A DNA stretch of 64,000 nucleotides from contig NZ_CP011340.1 of the NCBI RefSeq assembly GCF_001278075.1, positions 6,259,501 to 6,323,500 of the forward strand. The letters run 5' to 3'. Of this stretch, positions 42,802 to 52,030 are shown in pieces (within the stretch, counting starts at the first letter, position 1; the number at the start of each line of letters is the position of its first letter). The notes beneath the pieces are model-generated. The model was given only the letters and a program-made list of their open reading frames with translations, did not search any database and was not told where the DNA came from. This stretch comes from Streptomyces pristinaespiralis (GTDB lineage Bacteria; Actinomycetota; Actinomycetes; Streptomycetales; Streptomycetaceae). The position numbers were made by a program, and so were the translations under genes.

Positions 42802-43758
42802 ATGAGCCAGACCCGACACGTCCCGGTGATGCTCCAGCGGTGCCTGGACATGCTGGCCCCCGCCCTCCGGACGCCCGGCGGAGTCGTCGTCGACTGCACC
42901 CTCGGCCTCGGCGGCCACAGCGAGGCCCTGCTCGAGCAGTTCCCGCAGACCCGCCTCGTCGCACTCGACCGGGACACGGAGGCCCTGCGCCTGTCCGGCG
43001 AGCGGCTCGCCAGGTTCGGCGAGCGCGCGACCCTGGTGCACGCCGTCTACGACGAGCTCCCCGACGTCCTCGACCGCCTCGGCATCCCTCGCGTCCAGGG
43101 CGTGCTGTTCGACCTCGGCGTCTCCTCCATGCAGCTCGACGAGGCCGACCGCGGCTTCGCCTACGCCCAGGACGCCCCCCTCGACATGCGGATGGACCAG
43201 ACGACGGGCATGAGCGCCGCCGAGGTCCTCAACACCTATCCGCCCGGCGAGCTGGTGCGGATCCTGCGCGCCTACGGCGAGGAGAAGCAGGCCAAGCGGA
43301 TCGTGTCCGCCATCGTGCGGGAGCGGGAGAAGGAACCGTTCACCAACAGCGCCCGGCTCGTCGAGCTCATCCGCGACGCACTGCCGCAGGCCGCCAAGCG
43401 CACCGGCGGCAACCCGGCCAAGCGCACCTTCCAGGCTCTGCGCATCGAGGTGAACGGAGAGCTGGCGGTGCTCGAGCGGGCCGTCCCCGCCGCGGTGTCC
43501 GCGCTCGCCGTCGGCGGACGGATCGCCGTGCTGTCGTACCACTCCCTCGAGGACCGGCTGGTCAAGCAGGTCTTCGCGGCCGGCGCGGCGAACACCGCCC
43601 CGCCCGGCCTGCCCGTGGTGCCCGAGCAGTACCAGCCGCGGCTGAAGCTGCTGACCCGCGGGGCGGAGCTGCCCACCGACGAAGAGATCGCGGAGAACCG
43701 CCGGGCCGCCCCGGCCCGTCTGAGAGGGGCGGAGCGCATCCGGGAGGACGTGGCGTGA
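42802..43758 (+). CDS. rsmH: 16S rRNA (cytosine-N4)-methyltransferase RsmH (MraW)
   Basis: Methylates C1402 of 16S rRNA. It is conventionally the first gene of the dcw cluster. The 318-residue sequence has [13 protein letters not shown], the SAM motif [16 protein letters not shown] (about 31-46), [45 protein letters not shown] and [13 protein letters not shown] 42802 follows TGAGAGGGC. I see no mraZ between the carbonic anhydrase and rsmH. The promoter for the cluster probably lies in the 272-bp gap upstream. Confidence 0.95.
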   Translation: MSQTRHVPVMLQRCLDMLAPALRTPGGVVVDCTLGLGGHSEALLEQFPQTRLVALDRDTEALRLSGERLARFGERATLVHAVYDELPDVLDRLGIPRVQGVLFDLGVSSMQLDEADRGFAYAQDAPLDMRMDQTTGMSAAEVLNTYPPGELVRILRAYGEEKQAKRIVSAIVREREKEPFTNSARLVELIRDALPQAAKRTGGNPAKRTFQALRIEVNGELAVLERAVPAAVSALAVGGRIAVLSYHSLEDRLVKQVFAAGAANTAPPGLPVVPEQYQPRLKLLTRGAELPTDEEIAENRRAAPARLRGAERIREDVA

Positions 43759-43813
43759 GCACAGCGCGCGGGCGACTGCGCACGGCCGGCGGAGAAGCGA
43801 ACCGGAGGACACC

Positions 43814-44404
43814 TTGAGCACAGCGGCCAAGCAGCTGAAGGGAAGAGCCGTACGGCTGACGCGGCTGATGCCGTCGGGGCCGAGCACCGCGGCCCGTACC
43901 CCTTTCGTCCTGCTGGTCGTGCTCCTGCTGTCCGGTGGGCTGATCACACTCCTGCTGCTGAACTCCTCGCTCAGCCAGGGCTCCTTCGAGCTGAGTGAAC
44001 TGAAGAAGAAGACCACCGAACTCACCGACGAGCAGCAGGCGCTCCAACGGGACGTGGACCGTCACTCGGCCCCCGACGCCCTCGAGCGGCGCGCCCGTGA
44101 GCTCGGTATGGTCCCCGGCGGCGGCCCCGCCTTCCTCGGCCCGGACGGCAAGGTGCTCGGCGTACCGCGCGAGGCCACCGCCGAACCCCTGCCGCCGACG
44201 CCGGCGCAGCCCTCCGGCACGGCCGGCGGCGGTTCCTCCACCACGCCGTCGCCGTCCGTGCAGGCCCCGCCCCCGGCCGCCGCGCCGACCGCCTCCGGCG
44301 GGACGCAGGGACTCTCCGGACCGCCCGCCGCTCCCGAGGACCCCGGCTCCGCCCCCTCCGTCCGTACGTCCCCGCAGCCGAACCCGACGATCCCCGGCAG
44401 GTGA
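43814..44404 (+). CDS. ftsL: Cell division protein FtsL
   Basis: A 196-residue bitopic division protein of the FtsQLB complex. A short basic cytoplasmic part is followed by one transmembrane helix (about 30-51, FVLLVVLLLSGGLITLLLLNSS) and a coiled coil (about 55-95, FELSELKKKTTELTDEQQALQRDVDRHSAPDALERRARELGMV). The last about 85 residues form a Pro/Ala/Ser/Gly-rich extracellular tail, much longer than in enteric FtsL. The TTG at 43814 has GGAGG 8 nt upstream. The stop is 4 bp before the ftsI start. Confidence 0.9.
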   Translation: MSTAAKQLKGRAVRLTRLMPSGPSTAARTPFVLLVVLLLSGGLITLLLLNSSLSQGSFELSELKKKTTELTDEQQALQRDVDRHSAPDALERRARELGMVPGGGPAFLGPDGKVLGVPREATAEPLPPTPAQPSGTAGGGSSTTPSPSVQAPPPAAAPTASGGTQGLSGPPAAPEDPGSAPSVRTSPQPNPTIPGR

Positions 44405-44408
44405 CGCA

Positions 44409-46388
44409 GTGCCCAGCAAGGAACCACCGCGGCGCCGGGTGCCCGGCCCCGCCCGGCGGCCCTCCGCGCCGGCCCCCCAGCGCTCCGGACAGCGGCCGGG
44501 GCAGCGCCCCGCCGCCCGTCGGCCGCGCCCCGGTCAGCGCCCGGCGCCCCGGCGCGTACGGCTCGGCAATCCGCGCCCCCGGCTGAGACTGGTCAGCCTG
44601 GGCCTCACGCTGGTCATGCTCGCCTTCGTGGTCCGGCTGCTCCAGGTGCAGGCCGTCGACGCGAGCGCCTACGCGGCCAAGGCGGAGAAGAACCGCTACC
44701 TCAGCCGCAAACTCGCCGCGGAGCGCGGCGAGATCACCGACCGCGCCGGAGTCGCCCTCGCCACGAGCGTGGACGCCTACGACATCACGGCCGACCCGAA
44801 GATGTTCACGCCGGAGGACAGCAAGGCCCCCGACGCGCCGGAACAGGCGGCCCAGCTGCTCGCCCCCATCCTCGGCAAGGAACCGGCCGAGCTCGCCGCG
44901 AAGCTCAAGAAGCCCGGCTCCCGCTACGCCGTGCTGGCCCGCCGCCAGACACCGCAGGTGTGGAACCAGATCAAGGACCTCAAGAGCGTCTACGCGCAGA
45001 AGGCCTCCGCCGACAAGAGCAAGGGCGGCCCCGGGGCGAACGTGCTGGCGGGCGTCTTCCAGGAGCCGAGCAGCAAACGCGTCTACCCCAACGGTGATCT
45101 CGCCGCCGGGATACTGGGATTCGTCAACGCCTCCAACCGGGGCGGTGGCGGCATCGAGTCCATGCTCGACGAGACGCTCGCGGGCAAGGACGGCACCGTC
45201 ACCTACACCCAGTCCGGCGGCCGCCGGGTTCCCACCGCCACCTCGCGCGAGGTCCCCGCGGTCCCCGGGTCCGACGTGGAACTGACCATCGACCGCGACA
45301 TCCAGTGGGCCGCCCAGAAGGCCATCGAGGACCAGGTCGGCAAGTCGAACGCCGACCGTGGCTACGTGATCGTGCAGAACACCCGCACCGGCGAGATCCT
45401 CGCCATGGCCAACGCCCCCGGCTACGACCCCAACGACCTCGGCCAGGCCACCTCGGCCTCCCTCGGCAACGCCGCCCTCCAGGACGCGTTCGAACCGGGC
45501 TCCACCGCCAAGGTGGTGTCCATGGCCGCCGTGCTCGAGGAGAAGAAGGCCACCCCCGCCACGCACGTCGTCGTCCCCAACCGGCTCCACCGCGGGGACC
45601 GGCTCTTCAAGGACGACATCGACCACCCCACCTGGTACCTGACGCTCAACGGCGTCCTCGCCAAGTCCAGCAACATCGGCACGATCCTCGCCACCGGACA
45701 GCTCGGCAAGTCGCAGCCGGAGGCCAACAAGGTGCTCCACTCCTACCTGCGCAAGTTCGGCCTCGGCAGCCCCACCGGGCTCGGTTACCCGGGCGAGACC
45801 CCGGGCATCCTCGCCCCGCCGCAGAACTGGTCCACCTCGCAGCAGTACACGATCCCCTTCGGGCAGGGGCTGTCCGTCAACGCCGTACAGGCGGCCTCCG
45901 TGTACTCCACCGTCGCCAACGGCGGCGTACGCATCGAACCCACGCTGGTGCGCGGCACCAAGGGCCCCGACGGCCGGTTCACCCCGGCGGCGGAGCCGGA
46001 GAGGACCCGGGTCGTCAGCGAGAAGACCGCCGACACCCTGGCGACGATGCTCGAGTCCGTCGTCGACGACGAGGAGGGCACCGGAACCAAGGCCCGCATC
46101 CCCGGCTACCGCGTCGCCGGCAAGACCGGAACCGCGAACCGGGTCGACCCCGAACTCGGCGTCTACAAGGGCTACACCGCCTCGTTCGCCGGGTTCGCCC
46201 CGGCCGACGACCCGCAGATCACCGTCTACTGCGCCATCCAGAACCCCACCAGGGGGAGCTACTTCGGCGGCCAGATCTGCGGCCCCATCTATCAAAAGGT
46301 CATGGCGTTCGCGCTGAAGACCCTGCAGGTCGCCCCGACCGGCAAGGGCCCGGCCCGGCTGCCCGTGACCTTCGAACCCGGCGAGTGA
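44409..46388 (+). CDS. ftsI: Septal peptidoglycan transpeptidase FtsI (PBP3)
   Basis: Class B penicillin-binding protein of 659 residues that crosslinks septal peptidoglycan. A basic, Pro/Arg-rich cytoplasmic leader (1-58) precedes one transmembrane helix (about 60-80). The pedestal domain includes RGEITDRAGVALATSV. The transpeptidase motifs are SxxK with active S365 (GSTAKVV), SSN at 420-422 and KTGTAN with K572. GTG 44409 begins PSKEPPRRR and follows the ftsL stop by 4 bp. Partner of FtsW, encoded downstream. Confidence 0.95.
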   Translation: MPSKEPPRRRVPGPARRPSAPAPQRSGQRPGQRPAARRPRPGQRPAPRRVRLGNPRPRLRLVSLGLTLVMLAFVVRLLQVQAVDASAYAAKAEKNRYLSRKLAAERGEITDRAGVALATSVDAYDITADPKMFTPEDSKAPDAPEQAAQLLAPILGKEPAELAAKLKKPGSRYAVLARRQTPQVWNQIKDLKSVYAQKASADKSKGGPGANVLAGVFQEPSSKRVYPNGDLAAGILGFVNASNRGGGGIESMLDETLAGKDGTVTYTQSGGRRVPTATSREVPAVPGSDVELTIDRDIQWAAQKAIEDQVGKSNADRGYVIVQNTRTGEILAMANAPGYDPNDLGQATSASLGNAALQDAFEPGSTAKVVSMAAVLEEKKATPATHVVVPNRLHRGDRLFKDDIDHPTWYLTLNGVLAKSSNIGTILATGQLGKSQPEANKVLHSYLRKFGLGSPTGLGYPGETPGILAPPQNWSTSQQYTIPFGQGLSVNAVQAASVYSTVANGGVRIEPTLVRGTKGPDGRFTPAAEPERTRVVSEKTADTLATMLESVVDDEEGTGTKARIPGYRVAGKTGTANRVDPELGVYKGYTASFAGFAPADDPQITVYCAIQNPTRGSYFGGQICGPIYQKVMAFALKTLQVAPTGKGPARLPVTFEPGE

Positions 46389-46401
46389 CCGGAGGTACCC
46401 A

Positions 46402-48084
46402 GTGACGACGATCACCCCCGATCCCGGGAACCGGCCAGGGGAGCGCCCCTCATTTTCGCCCGGGCCCGGTGCGCCCGGTACGCTCACCGCCGTGCCACAA
46501 GCTGATCAGTACCGAACCGCCCAGCCGGACGCCCCCGCGAAACAGACGGGAGCGCCCCGTCCGGAACGGCCCCGCCCGACGCAGCTCGGGGAGCTCGCGG
46601 CCCGGTTGGGGGTGCAGACGCCGGGTGCCGCGGAGATCACCGGCATCACCCATGACTCACGGGCGGTACGCCCGGGCGATCTCTACGCAGCCCTGCCCGG
46701 TGCCCGTTTCCACGGCGCCGACTTCGCCGCCCAGGCCGCCGACCTCGGCGCGGCCGCGGTCCTCACCGACGAGAGCGGCGCGGAACGCGCCGCCGCGACC
46801 GGCCTGCCGGTCCTCGTCACGGAGAATCCGCGCGGCCGGATGGGCGAACTGGCCACCGAGATCTACGGTCATCCCGGCGACGACCTGCTGCAGATCGGCA
46901 TCACCGGCACCTCGGGCAAGACCACGACCGCCTACCTCGTCGAGGGCGGCCTCAAGGCTGCCGGCCGTTCCACGGGCCTGATCGGCACGGTCGAGATGCG
47001 GATCGGCGACGAGCGCATCAAGTCCGAGCGCACCACCCCGGAGGCCACCGACCTTCAGGCGCTGTTCGCGGTCATGCGCGAGCGCGGCGCCGACGCGGTC
47101 GCCATGGAGGTCTCCAGCCACGCGCTGGTGCTCGGCCGGGTCGACGGCTGTGTCTTCGACATCGCCGTCTTCAACAACCTCAGCCCCGAGCACATGGAAT
47201 TCCACTCCGACATGGAGGACTACTTCCAGGCGAAGGCGCAGCTGTTCACGCCGCGGCGCAGCCGGGAAGCGGTCGTCAACTTCGACGACGAGTACGGCCG
47301 CAGGCTCGTCGACGAGGCCACCGTGCCGGTCACCACCTTCTCCGCGGAGGGCCACCCGGACGCCGACTGGCGGGCCGAGGACGTCGAAGTCGGCACCCAC
47401 GGCTCGACGTTCACCGCGGTCGGCCCGGCGGGGGAGCGGGTGCGCGCCCAGGCGCCGCTGCCCGGCCCCTTCAACGTCGCCAACACCCTGGCCGCCGTCG
47501 TCACGCTCGCCGTCGCCGGGCTCGACCCGCAGACCGCGGCTGACGGCATCGCCGCGGTACCCGGTGTGCCGGGCAGGCTCGAACGCGTCGACGCGGGCCA
47601 GCCGTACCTCGCGGTCGTGGACTACGCCCACAAGACCGACGCCGTGGAGTCGGTGCTGCGCTCGCTGCGCAAGGTCACCAAGGGCAAGGTGCACATCGTG
47701 CTCGGCTGCGGCGGCGACCGTGACCGGACCAAGCGCGGCCCCATGGGCGCGGCCGCCGCGAGGCTGGCCGACACCGCCGTGCTGACCTCCGACAACCCGC
47801 GCGGTGAGGACCCCCTCGCGATCCTCGCCACGATGCTGGCGGGCGCCGCGGAGGTGCCGATCCACGAGCGCGGTGACGTGATGGTCTACGAGGACCGGGC
47901 AGAGGCGATCGCCGCGGCGGTCGCCCGTGCCGAGGCCGGCGACACCGTACTCGTCGCGGGCAAGGGCCACGAGCAGGGCCAGGACATCGCCGGTGTGGTC
48001 CGCGCGTTCGACGACCGTCAGGTACTGCGCGCCGCCATCGAACGCGCCGTCGGCGGCGCGGCCGCCAAGAAGAATCAGGGATGA
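46402..48084 (+). CDS. murE: UDP-MurNAc-tripeptide synthetase MurE
   Basis: Adds diaminopimelate to UDP-MurNAc-L-Ala-D-Glu; Streptomyces walls use LL-DAP. The 560-residue protein carries an about 60-residue disordered N-terminal extension (Pro/Gly/Ala-rich) before the Mur core. The ATP loop is GITGTSGKTTTAYL (near 170-183), followed by ERTTPEATDLQ, VSSHALVLGRV and the carbamylated-lysine region, then LGCGGDRDRTKRGPM and the DAP-recognition motif SDNPRGEDP (near 460). GTG 46402 has CCGGAGG upstream. The murF start lies 4 bp after its stop. Confidence 0.95.
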   Translation: MTTITPDPGNRPGERPSFSPGPGAPGTLTAVPQADQYRTAQPDAPAKQTGAPRPERPRPTQLGELAARLGVQTPGAAEITGITHDSRAVRPGDLYAALPGARFHGADFAAQAADLGAAAVLTDESGAERAAATGLPVLVTENPRGRMGELATEIYGHPGDDLLQIGITGTSGKTTTAYLVEGGLKAAGRSTGLIGTVEMRIGDERIKSERTTPEATDLQALFAVMRERGADAVAMEVSSHALVLGRVDGCVFDIAVFNNLSPEHMEFHSDMEDYFQAKAQLFTPRRSREAVVNFDDEYGRRLVDEATVPVTTFSAEGHPDADWRAEDVEVGTHGSTFTAVGPAGERVRAQAPLPGPFNVANTLAAVVTLAVAGLDPQTAADGIAAVPGVPGRLERVDAGQPYLAVVDYAHKTDAVESVLRSLRKVTKGKVHIVLGCGGDRDRTKRGPMGAAAARLADTAVLTSDNPRGEDPLAILATMLAGAAEVPIHERGDVMVYEDRAEAIAAAVARAEAGDTVLVAGKGHEQGQDIAGVVRAFDDRQVLRAAIERAVGGAAAKKNQG

Positions 48085-48088
48085 CCAA

Positions 48089-49504
48089 GTGATCGCCCTC
48101 TCCCTCGCCGAGATCGCCGAAATCGTCGGCGGGCAGTCGCACGACATACCGGATCCGGCCACACCGGTCACCGGCCCCGTCGTCATCGACTCCCGGGCGG
48201 TCGAGCCCGGCAGCCTCTTCGCCGCCTTCCGGGGCGATCGGGTCGACGGACACGACTACGCCGAGCAGGCGGTGGCGGCAGGCGCGGCAGCCGTGCTGGC
48301 CACCCGCCCCCTCGGGGTGCCCGCCATCGTCGTCGACGACGTGCAGAGCGCCTTGGGGCGCCTGGCGCGTTTCGTCGTCGAGCGCCTCGGTACCAAGGTC
48401 GTCGCGCTGACCGGCTCGGCCGGAAAGACCAGCACCAAGGACCTGATCGCGCAGGTGCTCCAGCGCAAGGGACCCACGGTCTGGACGCCCGGATCCCTCA
48501 ACAACGAGATCGGACTGCCCCTCACCGCACTCCGCGCCACCGAGGAGACCGAGCACCTGGTGCTCGAAATGGGAGCGCGCGGAATCGGCCACATCCGCTA
48601 CCTCACCGAGCTGACCCCGCCCCGGATCGGTCTCGTCCTGAACGTCGGCACCGCCCACATCGGCGAGTTCGGCGGCCGCGAGCAGATCGCGCAGGCCAAG
48701 GGCGAGATGGTCGAGTCGCTTCCCCCGGCGGGAGAGGACGGCGGAGTCGCGGTCCTCAACGCCGACGACCCGCTGGTCCGCGCCATGGCTTCCCGTACAA
48801 AAGCCCGCGTGCTGCTGTTCGGTGAGGCCGACGACGCCGCCGTACGCGCCGAGAATGTCCGTCTCACCGAACTCGGACAACCCACTTTCACGCTCCACAC
48901 ACCCACCGGGTGCAGCGATGTGACCATGCGGCTGTACGGTGAGCACCACGTGTCGAACGCGCTCGCCGCGGCCGCCGTCGCCCATGAGCTGGACATGTCC
49001 GCCAGTGAGATCGCCCTCGCGCTCTCGGAGGCGGACACCCTCTCCCGCTGGCGTATGGAGGTCACCGAGCGTCCGGACGGCGTGACGGTCGTCAACGACG
49101 CCTACAACGCGAACCCCGAGTCCATGCGCGCCGCGCTGCGAGCGCTGGCCGCCATGGGCAAGGGACGTCGTACGTGGGCGGTGCTCGGGCAGATGGCCGA
49201 GCTCGGTGACGAGGCACTCGTCGAGCACGACGCGGTCGGGCGGCTTGCCGTCCGGCTCAATGTCGGCAAGCTCGTCGCGGTCGGGGGCAGGGAAGCGTCC
49301 TGGTTGCAGCTGGGCGCATACAACGAGGGTTCGTGGGGTGAGGAGTCGGTGCACGTGTCCGACGCGCAGGCGGCGGTCGACCTGTTGCGCAGAGAGCTGC
49401 GCCCGGGAGACGTCGTGCTGGTGAAGGCTTCCAGGTCGGTCGGTCTGGAGCGGATCGCACAAGCGCTGCTCGAGGGTCCCGAGGGTGAGGGTGCCGTCCG
49501 ATGA
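48089..49504 (+). CDS. murF: UDP-MurNAc-tripeptide--D-Ala-D-Ala ligase MurF
   Basis: Completes the cytoplasmic pentapeptide precursor. A 471-residue Mur ligase with N-terminal MurF domain (VIDSRAVEPGSLFAAFRGDRVDGHDY), ATP loop LTGSAGKTSTKDL (near 108-120), NNEIGLPLTAL, EMGARGIGHI and VVNDAYNANPESMRAAL (near 332-348). GTG 48089 begins IALSLAEIAEIVGGQS, 4 bp after the murE stop. The stop overlaps the mraY start by 4 bp (ATGA). Confidence 0.95.
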   Translation: MIALSLAEIAEIVGGQSHDIPDPATPVTGPVVIDSRAVEPGSLFAAFRGDRVDGHDYAEQAVAAGAAAVLATRPLGVPAIVVDDVQSALGRLARFVVERLGTKVVALTGSAGKTSTKDLIAQVLQRKGPTVWTPGSLNNEIGLPLTALRATEETEHLVLEMGARGIGHIRYLTELTPPRIGLVLNVGTAHIGEFGGREQIAQAKGEMVESLPPAGEDGGVAVLNADDPLVRAMASRTKARVLLFGEADDAAVRAENVRLTELGQPTFTLHTPTGCSDVTMRLYGEHHVSNALAAAAVAHELDMSASEIALALSEADTLSRWRMEVTERPDGVTVVNDAYNANPESMRAALRALAAMGKGRRTWAVLGQMAELGDEALVEHDAVGRLAVRLNVGKLVAVGGREASWLQLGAYNEGSWGEESVHVSDAQAAVDLLRRELRPGDVVLVKASRSVGLERIAQALLEGPEGEGAVR

Positions 49505-50571
49505 GGCAGATCCTCTTCGCGGGAGCCATCGGTCTCTTCCTGACCCTGATCGGTACCCCGCTGCTGATCAAGCTCCTGGCCCGCAAGGGATACGGGCAGT
49601 TCATCCGCGACGACGGCCCGCGCGGCCACGCCGGGAAGAAGGGCACGCCCACCATGGGCGGTATCTCCTTCATCCTGGCCACGCTGATCGCCTATGCGCT
49701 CGCCAAGGTGATCACCGGTGAGGACCCGACCTTCTCGGGTGTCCTGGTGCTCTTCCTGATGGCCGGCATGGGCCTGGTCGGCTTCCTCGACGACTACATC
49801 AAGATCGTCAAGCAGCGTTCGCTCGGTCTGCGGGCCAAGGCGAAGATGGCCGGCCAGCTGATCGTCGGCATCGCCTTCGCCGTGCTGTCACTGCAGTTCG
49901 CCGACCAGCGCGGCAACACCCCGGCCTCGACCAAGCTGTCGTTCATCACGGACTTCGGCTGGTCCATCGGCCCGGTGCTGTTCGTCGTCTGGGCGCTGTT
50001 CATGATCCTCGCGATGTCGAACGGCGTGAACCTGACGGACGGTCTCGACGGCCTCGCCACCGGCGCGTCGGTGATGGTCTTCGGCGCCTACACGTTCATC
50101 GGGCTGTGGCAGTTCCAGGAGTCCTGCGCCAACGCGGTGACCCTGACCAACCCCAGCGCCTGTTTCGAAGTGCGCGATCCGCTCGACCTCGCGGTCGTCG
50201 CCTCCGCGCTGATGGGTTCCTGCTTCGGCTTCCTGTGGTGGAACACCTCTCCCGCCAAGATCTTCATGGGTGACACCGGCTCACTCGCACTCGGCGGCGC
50301 ACTCGCGGGCCTGGCGATCTGCTCCCGCACCGAATTCCTGCTCGCCCTCCTCGGCGGCCTGTTCGTCCTCATCACCATGTCCGTGGTGATCCAGGTCGGT
50401 TCGTTCAAGATGACGGGCAAGCGGGTCTTCCGGATGGCGCCGCTCCAGCACCACTTCGAACTCAAGGGGTGGTCCGAAGTCCTTGTGGTGGTCCGGTTCT
50501 GGATCATCCAGGGCATGTGCGTCATCGTGGGCCTCGGTCTCTTCTACGCGGGATGGGCAGCCGACAAGTGA
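49501..50571 (+). CDS. mraY: Phospho-MurNAc-pentapeptide transferase MraY
   Basis: Membrane enzyme of 356 residues that makes lipid I on undecaprenyl phosphate. About ten transmembrane helices. Catalytic segments are visible: FLDDYIKI (near 95-102), NLTDGLDGLATG (near 178-189), and the HHFELKGW motif near 319 with the conserved His cluster. KKGTPTMGG is at 42-50. ATG 49501 overlaps murF. The stop overlaps the murD GTG start. Confidence 0.96.
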   Translation: MRQILFAGAIGLFLTLIGTPLLIKLLARKGYGQFIRDDGPRGHAGKKGTPTMGGISFILATLIAYALAKVITGEDPTFSGVLVLFLMAGMGLVGFLDDYIKIVKQRSLGLRAKAKMAGQLIVGIAFAVLSLQFADQRGNTPASTKLSFITDFGWSIGPVLFVVWALFMILAMSNGVNLTDGLDGLATGASVMVFGAYTFIGLWQFQESCANAVTLTNPSACFEVRDPLDLAVVASALMGSCFGFLWWNTSPAKIFMGDTGSLALGGALAGLAICSRTEFLLALLGGLFVLITMSVVIQVGSFKMTGKRVFRMAPLQHHFELKGWSEVLVVVRFWIIQGMCVIVGLGLFYAGWAADK

Positions 50572-51980
50572 GCGACTGGCAGGGCAGGAACGTCACCGTC
50601 GCCGGCCTCGGCGTGAGCGGCGTCAGCGCCGCCCGCGCCCTGGCCGGACTCGGCGCGCGGGTCACCGTCGTGGACGGCGGATCCGGCGGGACGCACGAGG
50701 CGCGCGCGGCCGAACTGGCCGAAGCGGGCGTCGCCGTGCGGCTCGGTGACGCGGAGACCCTGCCGGAGGGCACCGACCTGGTGGTCACCTCGCCCGGCTG
50801 GAAGCCGTCCAGCCCGCTGTTCGCCGCCGCGGCGGCCGCCGGTGTCGACGTCGTGGGCGACGTGGAGATCGCGTGGCTGCTGCGCGGCCCGGACGCACCG
50901 CCCTGGCTGGCGATCACCGGCACCAACGGCAAGACCACCACGACGCGGATGCTCGCCTCGATCCTCACGGCGGCCGGCCTGCGGACCGCCGCGATCGGCA
51001 ACATCGGCACACCGATCATCGACGTCGTCCTCGGCGACGAGCCGTACGACGTGCTCGCCGTCGAGCTCTCCAGCTACCAGCTGCACTGGGCCCCCTCGCT
51101 GCGCGCGCACTCCGCCGCGGTGCTCAACCTCGCGCCCGACCACCTCGACTGGCACGGCTCGATGGAGGCGTACGCCGCCGACAAGGGCCGCATCTACGAG
51201 GGCAACAAGGTCGCCTGCGTCTACAACGCCGCCGACCCCGCCACGGAGGAACTGGTACGCGCCGCGGACGTCGAAGAGGGCTGCCGGGCCATCGGCTTCA
51301 CCCTCGGGACGCCTGGACCGTCCCAACTGGGCGTGGTGGAAGGCATCCTGGTGGACCGCGCGTTCGTCGCCGACCGCCACAAGCAGGCGCAGGAACTGGC
51401 CGAGGTCGCGGACGTGAACCCGCCGGCGCCGCACAACATCGCCAACGCCCTCGCGGCGGCGGCGCTGGCCCGCGCGTTCGGCGTCGAGCCGGCGGCCGTG
51501 AGGGACGGGCTGCGCGCCTTCCGGCCCGACGCGCACCGCATCGAACACGTCGCCGAGGTCGAGGGGGTCGCGTACATCGACGACTCCAAGGCGACCAACA
51601 CCCATGCGGCGGAGGCCTCTTTGGCCGCCTACGAACCGATCGTGTGGATCGCGGGGGGACTTGCCAAGGGCGCCACCTTCGACGAACTGGTCACCGCGTC
51701 GGCGAAGCGGCTGCGGGGCGTCGTCCTCATCGGCGCCGACCGCGCCCTGATCCGCGAAGCCCTGGCGCGACACGCGCCCGAGGTCCCGGTCGTCGACCTC
51801 GAGCGGACCGACACTGGGGCGATGTCCGCGGCGGTACGGGAGGCGGCCTCGCTCGCCCGGCCCGGAGACACGGTTCTGCTGGCACCGGCCTGCGCCTCGA
51901 TGGACATGTTCACCAACTACAACGAGCGGGGCGAGGCCTTCGCGGAAGCGGTCCGGGCCCTCGCCGACGAGCACGCCTGA
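50568..51980 (+). CDS. murD: UDP-MurNAc-L-alanine--D-glutamate ligase MurD
   Basis: Adds D-Glu to UDP-MurNAc-L-Ala. A 470-residue Mur ligase with Rossmann-like N-terminal domain (VTVAGLGVSGVSAARALAGLGA), ATP loop ITGTNGKTTTTRML (near 119-132), VELSSYQL, NLAPDHLDWHGSMEAY, and IDDSKATNTHAAEASL in the C-terminal domain. GTG 50568 overlaps the mraY stop as GTGA. ATG 50553 is a less likely alternative because it would extend the overlap. Confidence 0.95.
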   Translation: MSDWQGRNVTVAGLGVSGVSAARALAGLGARVTVVDGGSGGTHEARAAELAEAGVAVRLGDAETLPEGTDLVVTSPGWKPSSPLFAAAAAAGVDVVGDVEIAWLLRGPDAPPWLAITGTNGKTTTTRMLASILTAAGLRTAAIGNIGTPIIDVVLGDEPYDVLAVELSSYQLHWAPSLRAHSAAVLNLAPDHLDWHGSMEAYAADKGRIYEGNKVACVYNAADPATEELVRAADVEEGCRAIGFTLGTPGPSQLGVVEGILVDRAFVADRHKQAQELAEVADVNPPAPHNIANALAAAALARAFGVEPAAVRDGLRAFRPDAHRIEHVAEVEGVAYIDDSKATNTHAAEASLAAYEPIVWIAGGLAKGATFDELVTASAKRLRGVVLIGADRALIREALARHAPEVPVVDLERTDTGAMSAAVREAASLARPGDTVLLAPACASMDMFTNYNERGEAFAEAVRALADEHA

Positions 51981-52030
51981 CAGCCGCGAGATCCGGCTGC
52001 CGCCGGGCACGACTGGAGGGGACAGCGACC

